DNA of 64,000 nt from NCBI GenBank assembly GCA_025175895.1, contig CM045991.1:83253174-83317173 (forward strand). Reading direction: 5' to 3'. Source of the stretch: Wurfbainia villosa. Taxonomy: Eukaryota; Streptophyta; Magnoliopsida; Zingiberales; Zingiberaceae. Made by a program: the position numbers and the translations under genes. This document shows positions 48,943 to 58,755 of the stretch, in pieces. Position 1 is the first letter of the stretch; each line of letters begins with the position of its first letter. The notes under the pieces were generated by a model. That model did not search any database. It saw nothing but the letters and a program-made list of their open reading frames with translations, and was not told the DNA's origin.

Positions 48943-49873
48943 TGTTGGGATGTATACTGAAAGCCTAGCTCTTTTGTATGAACATCTTTATTTTGAAATA
49001 AGAATCACATGATCATTGTTCACACGTTATATTTATATGTGTGCATATTGTCTAATATTTTACATTGTAGATAACATGGTGCCTGGGTGCGGCACAGAAG
49101 ATCACGTTATCAGTCCCTTATAGAATATAAGTAAAGGCTCACAACCAAGATGGTTTTGGACAAACCATTGGCATGGTTGTAGTGTAGCTTGGTATTGTTT
49201 TGTCTTGAACATAGAGTTACACTAGTACACTTAGGTGTATTGAGCAGGACCGAGATAGAGGTGATTCAATTTATTGCTGACTACATAATTGAATCGGACC
49301 TCGGATATTATGTTGTACATGCTCTTAATCCCGATATAATAACGGGCACATGTACTTAATATTTATTTCTTTGATTTACCAGAGGGTGAGATTTCTATGG
49401 ATTAAATCAATATGCCCGGTAAGTTGGGAAATGATATTATTTACATGGTGTGCCGTTGATTATAGGAGGAAACCGTGTCCTATATATTAGGTTGATGATG
49501 TCCCCTTGAGGAGCTCATAAGGTTCATCATGTAAACCCTGCAGGTTGACTTAGTCAACATGATGATAAGGTTGAGTGGTACTACTCGAGGAGTTAGATGT
49601 TAATTGATTGATGGTCAGTAAATCAATCAATTGATGGACATTTGATATCTTAAACACGGGGAGATGGATGTACAAATAATATATGGAGCCCATATTAATT
49701 TATGGGGGTTGGTGAGGTAGTTCGATGATGATCCTCTAGTGGAATGGAACATCATTGATGGATCAAGTTTGTGTGGTTCCGATCCATCGGGTGGCCAAGA
49801 CCCAACTCCTCCTCATGGTCCCTATCGTAGCCTAATATAAACCTCATGAAGTCTAGATCAAATGATGGAAAAC

Positions 49874-50093
49874 AAATCTCTAGATCCGATGGTTGGGATT
49901 AAATTCCTAGAACCGACGGTGGAGATTAAATCTTTAGATCCGACGGTTGGGATTAAATTCCTAAGAACCGACGGTAGAGATTAAATCTCTAGATCCGACG
50001 GTTGGGATTAAAACCCTAGAACCGACGGTTGAGATTAAATCTCTATATCCGACGGTTGAGATTAAAACCCTAGAACCGACGGTGGAGATTAAA
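49874..50093. repeat. Minisatellite in F 5' LTR
   Basis: About nine units alternating GATCCGACGGTTGGGATTAAA and GAACCGACGGTGGAGATTAAA, with CCCTA or TCCTA joints. Lies directly upstream of the TATA box. Copy in the 3' LTR at 62019-62238. Confidence 0.92.
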
Positions 50094-50113
50094 CCAAGGC
50101 CTAAACCCTAACT

Positions 50114-50123
50114 CTATAAAAGG
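50114..50123 (+). promoter_or_regulatory. TATA box of F (5' LTR)
   Basis: CTATAAAAGG preceded by CTAAACCCTAACT, itself a telo-box-like word. Same at 62259-62268. Confidence 0.65.
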
Positions 50124-50214
50124 GTGGCTATGGGTTGGGCGGCAATAAGTTTTAATGGTTGATGATGGATGCTAAGGAAATTAGGGTTTTGCCTAGCATT
50201 GCTTGGGCGGCAAG

Positions 50215-50640
50215 CAACTTAAGGAGGAAACCCTAATTAGGGTTTTGGCTCCTTAGGGGGCAACCATGGATGGGAATGGAGGTGGGCGGCCACTTGTGGA
50301 GGAGTTTGTCTTCTTCCTTGGAGGTGGCTAGCTCCTAGATCTCTTCTCTCCACCATGCTTGGGCGGTAAGAAACCCTAAGGAGGATACCCTAATTGGATT
50401 AGGGTTTGGCTCTTTTGGGTTAGGCGGCCAAGGCATGGAAGGAAGGTGGGCGGCAACTTTTAGGAAGAGTTCTTCTTCTTCCTAGGAGAGGTGGCTGGTT
50501 AGATCTCTTCCTTCCTTCTTGGTTGGGCGGCAAGAAGACCTAAGGAGGAAACCCTAATTAGGGTTTGGCTCCTAAGGTTGGGCGGCTAGGGTATGCAAGG
50601 AAGGTGGGCGGCAACTATAGGAGAGGAGCTCTTCCTCTTC
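50215..50640. repeat. ~160-bp tandem repeat in F LTR with telo-box palindromes
   Basis: Three diverged units, each starting near TAAGGAGGAAACCCTAATTAGGG and running through GTGGGCGGC and a CTTCTTCCT pyrimidine stretch; the anchors are at 50228, 50387 and 50549. The first and third contain the 18-bp perfect palindrome AAACCCTAATTAGGGTTT (50228-50245, 50549-50566). Repeated in the 3' LTR (palindromes at 62373-62390 and 62694-62711). Confidence 0.85.
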
Positions 50641-51342
50641 CTAGGTTGTGGCCGGCTCCTTCCTCTATTCCCTCCACCGTAGCCAGCGCCCAATATATTC
50701 CCTTTCTCCTCTTCACTCCATCTTGGCCGGCGGCACCAAAACTAGGGTTTGTCCCTAGTTCGGTTCCTTGGTTGTTTCCATTATGTTCTCTCTATTCTTG
50801 GGGCCGGCGGCATCAATCCTTTTGTGGATTGGTGGTTGGCTCAAGCAAGAAGAGAAAGAGAGTTCTTCTTTCTTGGATTGAAGAAGATCTAGGAAGCTTC
50901 AACTTGTGGAGGATCTTCGTCCACACGAAGTCTACAAGGAGGTTAGGACATACGATAGAAGATCAAGAGGTATAAAAGTTTCACAACTTTTATTATTGTT
51001 CTTTTCATGTTCTTATTTGATATGCTAGCTTATGTTCTTTATGTTAGTATATGTTGATTATACTAGTTTGCATTTGCATGTATTTGTATAATCATGGACC
51101 CCGAATAAGAAACACAAAAACCGGCGATCCGTCCGTCGTCTCTTCCGCGGCTAATCGACTAGAAGAGTTTGGTTGCTTGAACAACTAGTTTGTTCAAGCG
51201 ATCGCTCGAGTCGTTGGCACGACGACGAATTGGTTGTGCTTAGGAAACTCATCCCATCCGGATTAGTTTTCATTAGTGAAAATTTTAATCCGGGGACATG
51301 GGAGCCTATGAGCATTCCGAGGATTAGCACATTGCCAACAAA

Positions 51343-51355
51343 TGGTATCAGAGCC
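51343..51355 (+). other. Primer binding site of F
   Basis: TGGTATCAGAGCC, complementary to initiator-Met tRNA, two bases after the LTR. Confidence 0.92.
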
Positions 51356-52410
51356 ACGATTTCCGGTTTTGTGTGTTTTGGATTCGGTTACTTTCACGCA
51401 CTTATCATATATTGTGTATGCCGGATAATAGTAGGATGTGCGTAGGCTAACTTTTTGGTTGCAGGCATAAGATCCGACTATTATGGCTATATGTATGTAT
51501 GTGGTTGTTTGTGTGTGATTGTATGTATATTATTTGAATCCTCGGGGTTGACGAGACTAGATTAGTATTTAATTTTTGTAATTAAATATGACATTGTTTA
51601 GCCACTCTTTATTTTTATTTTACTTTCGATCTAGATTTCATGTACACTCCCTCGTAGAGTATAGGATCGATGGATGTAAAATAAAATAGGTTTTATTCTC
51701 GGCTCGGATCTCCGGATGGCTCGTACATGGCGTTGGAGGAGCGGACGAGGTGGCGACACGACGGGACGCATATTGGAGAACAATGCCATAATAGTTGGAC
51801 AATTTTTTATTTTTCCATATTTATTGCTGATTTGTTTTATATGCATGTTGTGTGTGCTTGAAAATTCCTCATTTTCAATTTACTAAGTGGGAGAGGGATA
51901 TTTTAATTAATTCCCGCGGCCTCCATTACAATTTGACATGTGATGCAACAAACTTGCGCGTCGGCTCTGAGTGCCTTCCTCCCCATCGGATGAGTTTGTT
52001 TGCGGATCACTAGGTCAAATAATGGTTATAGGAAATTATTTAGGAGCGTGTGTACTTCCCCATCGGTAAGGCACATAATCCGAGATAATTCCCTTAGTAT
52101 CGTGTAATGGTGCACACTTAGATGCAAATAAAAAGTATCCTCCCCATCGGAGTCACTGCTTTTATTTGTAGGGCCAAAGAGGAACCAACTATTAATTTTA
52201 TTTGTCAAAAAGTAAGGTTGACAAGATAATAAAATTAATGCGTAAAACCTCCTCTTACAAATGTAGAATTCGTATACGTCCACACTATCGTGGCATGCGA
52301 TATTCTCGGTGTTTTGAGGTGTTGGTTGATTTTTGAATTTTATTGTTTTGAGGAATCAATAATATTTGAAATCTAAAGTTTTGATCATTGTGATTCTTAG
52401 GATTTTCAAA
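51356..52410 (+). mobile_element. Untranslated leader of F
   Basis: No supported ORF; aligned throughout with the H leader (30077-31124). Confidence 0.7.
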
Positions 52411-54380
52411 ATGACTTTCAGTCCACTTGTTATGATACTAAAGGAAATAAACTTACTGTTCTCAAATAATGTTGATTGGAAAGAATCTAGATATTGTCTT
52501 ATTTGCTAAGAAGTACAAGTATACACTCTTCAAAGAGTGTCCTCAAGCCATGGTTGCTCAAAAAGGTTTCTACTTCTAAGCCGAAAGGCTAGAAGAAGGA
52601 GAAACAAGGTGGAGCAAAGGTGGTGGGAGGATCTCAGGGAGGAGTGAAGAAGCCGAAAGGCAAGTACTTCACTTGCAAGCAGACTGGACATAAGAAGAAG
52701 GATTATCCCAATCCGAAGCAAGAACAAATGTATATCCTTTGGTCTAGTCGTTGTAACATGGTTAGCGGTGTTATCTACCAGCACCTGGTGTGTAGATACG
52801 AGAGCCACTAATCATGTCTGCAATACTTTGTAGGGGTTCCAGGAAACCCGACAACTAGCTAAAGGGGATATTACCATTTACTTGGGCAATGCCATGAAGA
52901 TGGCGGCTATTGCAGTGGGAGATGTTTTATTTATCTTTTGAGAAAAATAAAGTTTTTGGTTCTTAAGAATTTCCTTTATGTACCCTTATTTAGAAAGAAT
53001 TGATTTCGGTTTCTAAATTGTTCTTGGATGGATAATCTATTTCTTTTAATGACAGATTTGTTATAAAAGGAATAGGGACATTATCTATTCAGGTACATAG
53101 ATAGGAAATTTATAACTTGAACCACAAGCTCCCACGGTGCAAATAGAAGTTTTTAACTCATCTTCTAATTCCGATAAGAGAAAAGAACCTTCGAAAATGA
53201 ACCAAACATATCTGTTGGCATCTTAGGCTTGGTCACATTAACCTAAGCAGAATTCAATAGGTTGATAGCTGATGGACCTTTGAGTTCATTAGTGGTGGAA
53301 GATCTCCCAACCTACGAATCTTGCTTGGAGGGTAAGATAACCAAGAGGCCTTTCAAGGCCAAGGGGTATAGATCCAAAGATGTGTTGGAATTGGTTCATT
53401 CTGATTCGTATGGTCCTATGTCTATCCAGGCAAGAGGTAGTTTTGAATATTTTGTCTTTTTCATAGACAATTATTCAAGATGACACTACGATCTGATCGT
53501 AGTGGTGAATACCTCTTGGGAGAGTTTAGGAATTACTTATCAGAGGCTGGGATTCAATCCCAATTGTCTGCACCTGGCACACCCCAGCAGAACGGTGTAG
53601 CAGAGCGAAGGAATAAGACTCTTATGGAGATGGTTAGATCGATGATGAGTTATTCTGACTTGCCAGATTCGTTCTGGGGATATGCTCTAGATACGGCGGT
53701 ATACATTCTGAACTTGGTTCCATCTAAAATCTGCCTTCTACTCCCACGTAAGTGGATCGGCGAAAGCCTAGTCTAAGACATATTCGGATAGGGAGTCCAA
53801 AGACATGTGCCAAGGTAGATATCGTAAGTTGGAACCTCGCATGACGCATGTTCGTTGACTATCCCAGGGGAATGAAGGGTGGATTGTTTTATAGTCCTAG
53901 AGATCAGAGGGTGATCGTTAACACGAACGCCAGATTTCTAGAGGAAGACTATGTGATGAACCACAAGCCCACGAATAGTTTTGTTCTTGAGGAGTTGACA
54001 GGGGAAGTCCCGACTTCAGTACCACCGGTACAAGAGGATATACCACATGTCACTGCACCACGTGTCACAGAGCATACACAGGTGATACCTCGTCGTAGTG
54101 GGAGGGTTGTGAGACAGCCTGATAGATTCATGTTCTTGGGAGAATCTTCCGATTTGGTCCATGGCAAACATGAACCTGATCCCTGGACATATGACGAGGC
54201 AATCCAAGATATAGATGCAATATCTTTGCAAAGTGCAATGAATACTGAGATTGAATCTATGGATTCAAATCAGGTCTGGGAGCTCTTATGCATAGCAGCT
54301 CATATGGATTATGAGGTGTGGCAGAAGGATGTCAAGACAGCTTTCCTTTATGGAAGTCTTGAGCAAAACATCCATATGTA
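52411..54380 (+). pseudogene. gag-pol: Gag-Pol remnant of F, left part
   Basis: Starts MTFSPLVMIL-like at 52411, then loses most of Gag by deletion (about 500 bp relative to H). The knuckle has lost its third Cys (FTCKQTGHKKKDYP). Protease is scrambled. Pre-integrase and integrase pieces follow at 53262-53483 and 53480-53776, with a deletion of about 110 bp between NYSR and LRSDRSGEY, then an integrase C-terminus/RT start at 53848-54381. Another ~170-bp deletion removes the start of RT (WEL joins LCIAAHMDYEVW). G inserted just after, at 54414. Confidence 0.88.
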
Positions 54381-54413
54381 GCAACTAGAGATTCATTGCT
54401 AAGGGCAAAGAGC

Positions 54414-55603
54414 TGTAAGGGATCGGATGGCCGGCTAGAGGGGGGTGAATAGCCCTTTTCGTTTGGATGGCGGTATTTTGCTCGTCTACAAAACGTTAGC
54501 GCAAGCGGAATATACAAATATAAATAAAGACAAGCAAAATAGAAACAAGCAATACAAACAACAAGATATAACGTGGTTCACGGCTACGCCGCTAATCCAC
54601 GGTCCGATTCGTCCACGGTGAATCACTCCGCCAAAACCAATCACTATCGGTCTCTCCTTTGCACAAAGCTAGGTGGAGGTAACCTTTACAACCAAGATCA
54701 CTCTTCTTACAAATAGAATGGAGTAAAAGCGAGTAAGAAGAGTTCAGAGCTTGTGGGGCACTAGGAAGATTGTTTGGAACTTAAGCATTAGCCTCTCAAA
54801 GGCTCACACCCTCTCTTTTTATAGAGAGGGCTAACTTCTTCCCGTTGGCCGCCATCGATCATGCCGCCCATGGCGATCATTGCCGTCCTAGCGGCCTCGA
54901 ACACGTCGGATCGCCGTTGTTGTCAGCGGAACTCTTGGCGATCATTCTTTGGACCTCACCGATCATTGCGACCCGTAATCGGCCGATCGGCTCGGCGGTC
55001 TGTGGCCAAAACCCTATTGACCCGATCGGCTGCGCTTCGGCCTGATCATTGTCTTAGCGATCGGCAGCGTATGCGATCGGCTCGCCACAAACCCGATCGA
55101 TCGTATACCCGGTCGAGCTACACTCGACTCGGAAGCGATCATTGCCATGACATGCGATCGGCCGTGGTGTCGAAAAACCCATCGACACTTGGCCAAATGG
55201 CCAAGTTTCACCTAAAACTACCCTTCCCGGGTTACAATCGCTCACTCTCATTTCTCGGAGTCCTGCGCCTTGAGTTCTCTTCGTTCTCGGCCACGTCCCT
55301 CGACATCAGCGCCGCGGCTCTGCAATGCTCCTTCGCGTCTCTTGCCTCGAAGTCTACTTCCTCCGGCTTCACTCCAAGCTTCTCGTCCGGCGGTCCCTCG
55401 GATGCTCCAAGCGCACGGCTTCCGCAAAGCTATCCTTCACCGACTCAAGGCACGAGTCATGAGATGTGAAACTCGCCACGGCTCCATGTGCGACTTACTA
55501 CGTCCTGCACGACTTCAACGCACATATCAAATCAACATAACACACTAACTTAAACCCTTTGCCACACCATCCAATCCATATTACGGCAAGAGATTGCCTA
55601 ACA
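54414..55603 (-). repeat. Left (3') LTR of G
   Basis: TGTAAGGGATCGGATGGCCGG ... ATTGCCTAACA, 1190 bp. The first ~340 bases are nearly identical to the right LTR. The middle (about 54842-55200) is full of CGATCG/GATCGG words and differs from the right LTR by many small indels. Minus-strand TATA box 54815-54824. Confidence 0.94.
54850..55170. repeat. CGATCG-type palindrome array in G left LTR
   Basis: More than a dozen GATCG-containing words (CGATCGG, GCGATCATTGCC, CGATCGATCG). Occupies the position of the CAGTCGACTG array in C, B and A. Related copies at about 59178-59500 in the other LTR. Confidence 0.8.
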
Positions 55604-56942
55604 ATCTCCCCCTGTGTGGCAATCCGTTAAGTTAGGTAAAACATTGATATAAATTCTAAGGTAAGAAAAGCATGTAAAGATAAACATGATATAACAACAT
55701 GCAATTCCCCTTAATCCATGAAATTCTCTATGCAAATTTTCTCCCCTATCATATATTTCTCCCCCTACAATATATTTCTCCCTAATGTGATTAAAACATA
55801 CTTATTTCTCCCCTTTGACACCATCAAAAGATTAACACTAAGTTATAAGCTCATGGCATCAAGTATAATGGAGGGAAAAATATGTCAAGTTGATTTAAAA
55901 TTGGGTACCATTTGTTGATGACATAAAGTATATTTCTACCACTTGTAGGAGGTTTACAAACTGAATTCGCCTTCAATATTCTGTTTATGAGCCACCACGA
56001 GTTATATCGGTATGGCGATCGTAGCACAATGGAAGCGAATTTTGATTTTGGATGAAATTGAAATGCATTAAAATTCAGAAAATTCTAAAAATCATGAAAT
56101 TCGAGGAACATATTTCTCTTAAGTATATCTATCAAGGAAAAATAGTTTTTCATGAAAGATCATTATATTTTACAAGATTTGCCAAAAATCCAAACACTTG
56201 AAAAACCACTAGTTTTTGAGCATGTTAGTATCCATTTTAACACCTAGTTTTTCATCCAATTGTTTCAAAACATGAATACATGTATTTTAAGGTAAGAAAT
56301 TGTTTTGAAAACATTAGAAATATCCAACCATGATCTTTGGGCAATATGTCTATTAATTAAACATAAGCCTTCCCCATGATTGGTCTATTATTGCTATTTT
56401 GATACTTTAAATGACCATCTAAATGTCATAGGCATTAGTGGACATTTGTATCATCCTAATATCTCACCCATGCTAAGTTTTCAATCAAGCTAGCCTATAG
56501 TGAGTGTGAGATGCATCCTAGGGGGTATTTGTATATACTTAACCAATATATTCATGCAATTCTATCATGGTTAAGTATCAACCTAACAATCTACATGATC
56601 ATAATGATATATATGATTTAATTTCACATTATGACCATGAAATACATGTTTTCATCAAATTATAACCATGCATTAGGCATTATATGATGATAATAAATAA
56701 GTTATCACCTAAAGCATGATTTAAACCTATTTTTCATGATAATGTGCCCAATATCAAAATCATAGATCATGATTACACATATGCATAGAAATTACATTAA
56801 TCATCATGATTTTAAGCATTATTACCTATTTATGGGCACGTTATCATCACCCAACACTATCTAAAAATGTTGTCCCGTCATCCTAAGTCAACCAAAATAT
56901 GATATAGATTAGGTTCATATGGTTGACTACCCTAGGGGTTTT
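55604..56942 (-). mobile_element. 3' noncoding region of G
   Basis: Polypurine tract (minus strand AGGGGGAGAT at 55604-55613). No supported frame. Family block GATCTTTGGGCAATATGTC near 56331. At about 56008-56030 the site that holds CAGTCGACTGG in B instead reads TATGGCGATCGTAGCAC. Confidence 0.75.
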
Positions 56943-58691
56943 CTAACCCTTAAGGATGGATTTTGGAACCCAAAATAGATTTTTGCCTATGGGGTTCACT
57001 AGAAATTCCTTGGGGATCCATTTCTTAGCTATTACTTTGTTTTTGTCTTGTCCCCTAGCTATTAGGCATCTATAGGCCTTCTCATTTTTCTTCTCTTTAT
57101 ATCCTAGGCCTTTCTTGTTAAAACTTGCCCTTTGGCTCCCTATGATCATATTCAAGGTGTTGGAGCCAATTGTGAATTTTCCTAGGGCTTTGGTTAAATA
57201 ATCTACCTTTTCCCTTAATGCCCTATTTTCTTCTATGCATGCATCACTAACATCTAAAGCCACATAATTATCATGTGAGCATGCATCATCATGGCAAGAA
57301 GAAGTATCATTATTATTTAAGCATGCATTTTCTAGCTTATTTTCTAATGCCTTAATTTGTTCAAGCATGCATTTATTTTTCTTCTTTGCTCTAAACAAAT
57401 CCCTAGTTAAACTAGAAATCATAGAAACTATTTTACTAGGTGAGAGATTGGTTACCATAGTTTCCATGTCCTCTTCTTCTTCTTCGGATGATGAGGAGGA
57501 TGATGATGTGGAGGAGGCTCCCCCTTCACTTGAGCTCTCTCCTCTTGTGCTTGATCCTTCATTTTTGGAGGAGGAGCAATCCAAATCGTCAAAGGCCATC
57601 AAGGCCAAATTGGCGACAAAGGCATTCTCCTCATCCGATGATGAGGAGGAGGATGAGGAAGGATCATCCCATGTCTTGGCCTTGAATGCTTTGGCCTTCC
57701 CCTTTTCTTTTGTCTTCTTCTCCTCTTCCTTCTTTTTCTTGCTCCCCTTTTTCTTCTTCTTTTCTTCTTTCTTTTTCCTCTCTTCCTTGCTTTTGTTTAG
57801 GAGAGGACAATTGTCCCTTATGTGTCCCTCTCCTTGGCAATTGTAGCATATCACCTTCCCCCTTGGTCTTCTATTCCTATCATTTGATTTATCAAATCTA
57901 AAATTCTTAAATACACGCCTCACCTTCCTTACCATGTAGGCTTCCTCGGTGCTATCCATGGAGGAGGAGGAGGCTTCATCATCGGAGGAGGAGGGGATTT
58001 CCATCTTCTTCTTCCCTTTGTTTGCCAACAATGCTACTCCTCTTGAGGGTTGAATTCTTGGCTCTTCTTGAATTCCTTCAAGCCTCGTTTCGTGGAGCTC
58101 CATTGTCGAGAAGAACTCCTCCAAGGTACTTACTTCCAAGTTCTTGGACATATAGAAGGAGTCCACCATGGAACTCCACTTTGAGGACCTTGTAAAGGCA
58201 TCTATAGCCTTCATGAGCATGTCCCGGTTCGATAGCTTCTCACCTACACTTGTTAGCCCAATTAAAATTTCCTTAAACCTAGAGTGTAAAGAGATTACCT
58301 TTTCCCCCTTTTCTAATTTAATGTTGGATAGTTGAGAGCGGAGGAGATCTCTCCTAGCTAGCTTCGCCTCGGATGTGCCTTCATGGAGCTCAATTAGTTT
58401 CTCCCACATCTCCTTGGCGCTTAGGCATTCTCCTATTCGGTTGATTTCTTGTTGAGGAAGCACATTGTAGAGATGGTGCTTGGCTTTGGAGTTTGCAAGG
58501 TGCTCCTCTCTTTGCTTCTTGGTCCACCTAGATTTCTCTATTGGCTTCCCCTCTTCATCCCTAGGCAAAATGAAACCGGATTCCATTGTAATCATTATAT
58601 CAAAATCCGTTTCGAAAAATACCTCCATTCGCTTCTTCCACCAAGCGAATTCTCCTTCAAACTTCGGAGGATGGATGTTGGAGCCGGCCAT
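56943..58691 (-). CDS. gag: Intact Gag of G: UBN2-type with zinc knuckle
   Basis: 582 codons plus stop, no disruption. Start chosen at MAGSNIHPPKFEGEFAWW, the conserved start 50 bp past the primer site; the frame stays open upstream to a Met at 58859 inside the LTR. Domains: UBN2/Gag core (residues ~10-215: EGEFAWWKKRM, NSKAKHHLYNVLPQQEINRIGEC, AKEMWEKLIELHEGTSEAKLARRDLL), CCHC knuckle CYNCQGEGHIRDNCP (~280-295), Lys/Glu charged block, two Ser-rich acidic tracts, leucine-rich coiled coil (~455-510), NTLNMIIGSQRASFNKKGLGYK, and C-terminus KKWIPKEFLVNPIGK...WVPKSILKG. It should build particles and bind RNA. Ends where SIRE-type polyproteins enter protease; pol must be supplied in trans. Confidence 0.92.
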   Translation of the reverse strand: MAGSNIHPPKFEGEFAWWKKRMEVFFETDFDIMITMESGFILPRDEEGKPIEKSRWTKKQREEHLANSKAKHHLYNVLPQQEINRIGECLSAKEMWEKLIELHEGTSEAKLARRDLLRSQLSNIKLEKGEKVISLHSRFKEILIGLTSVGEKLSNRDMLMKAIDAFTRSSKWSSMVDSFYMSKNLEVSTLEEFFSTMELHETRLEGIQEEPRIQPSRGVALLANKGKKKMEIPSSSDDEASSSSMDSTEEAYMVRKVRRVFKNFRFDKSNDRNRRPRGKVICYNCQGEGHIRDNCPLLNKSKEERKKKEEKKKKKGSKKKKEEEKKTKEKGKAKAFKAKTWDDPSSSSSSSSDEENAFVANLALMAFDDLDCSSSKNEGSSTRGESSSEGGASSTSSSSSSSEEEEEDMETMVTNLSPSKIVSMISSLTRDLFRAKKKNKCMLEQIKALENKLENACLNNNDTSSCHDDACSHDNYVALDVSDACIEENRALREKVDYLTKALGKFTIGSNTLNMIIGSQRASFNKKGLGYKEKKNEKAYRCLIARGQDKNKVIAKKWIPKEFLVNPIGKNLFWVPKSILKG

Positions 58692-58740
58692 TTTTGATGT
58701 AGGGCTTGTTGCGGCGGTTAGTCCGGTGACAAGCAACCTC

Positions 58741-58753
58741 GGCTCTGATACCA
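58741..58753 (-). other. Primer binding site of G
   Basis: Minus strand TGGTATCAGAGCC, two bases from the right LTR; initiator-Met tRNA type. Confidence 0.93.
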
Positions 58754-58755
58754 CT

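Larger units (their letters stand above)
48943..51340 (+). repeat. 5' LTR of F
   Basis: TGTTGGGATGTATACTGAAAGCC ... GCACATTGCCAACA, 2398 bp. Order inside: minisatellite (49874-50093), TATA box (50114-50123), three-copy ~160-bp tandem repeat (about 50215-50640), then R/U5. Confidence 0.94.

Noticed and set aside
49874..50640. Interstitial telomere repeats
   Set aside because: CCCTAAA words occur, but not in head-to-tail 7-bp arrays; they belong to longer minisatellite and tandem units.
50565..50975. 136-codon frame in F LTR
   Set aside because: Lies in the R/U5 part of the LTR, over the tandem repeat; the 3' LTR copy (62710-63024) is truncated by a frameshift, so it is not maintained.
57367..57846. 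159-codon plus-strand frame rich in Ser, Phe and Asp/Glu
   Set aside because: Antisense of G's charged Gag tract; no domain and not conserved as a protein in B or A.
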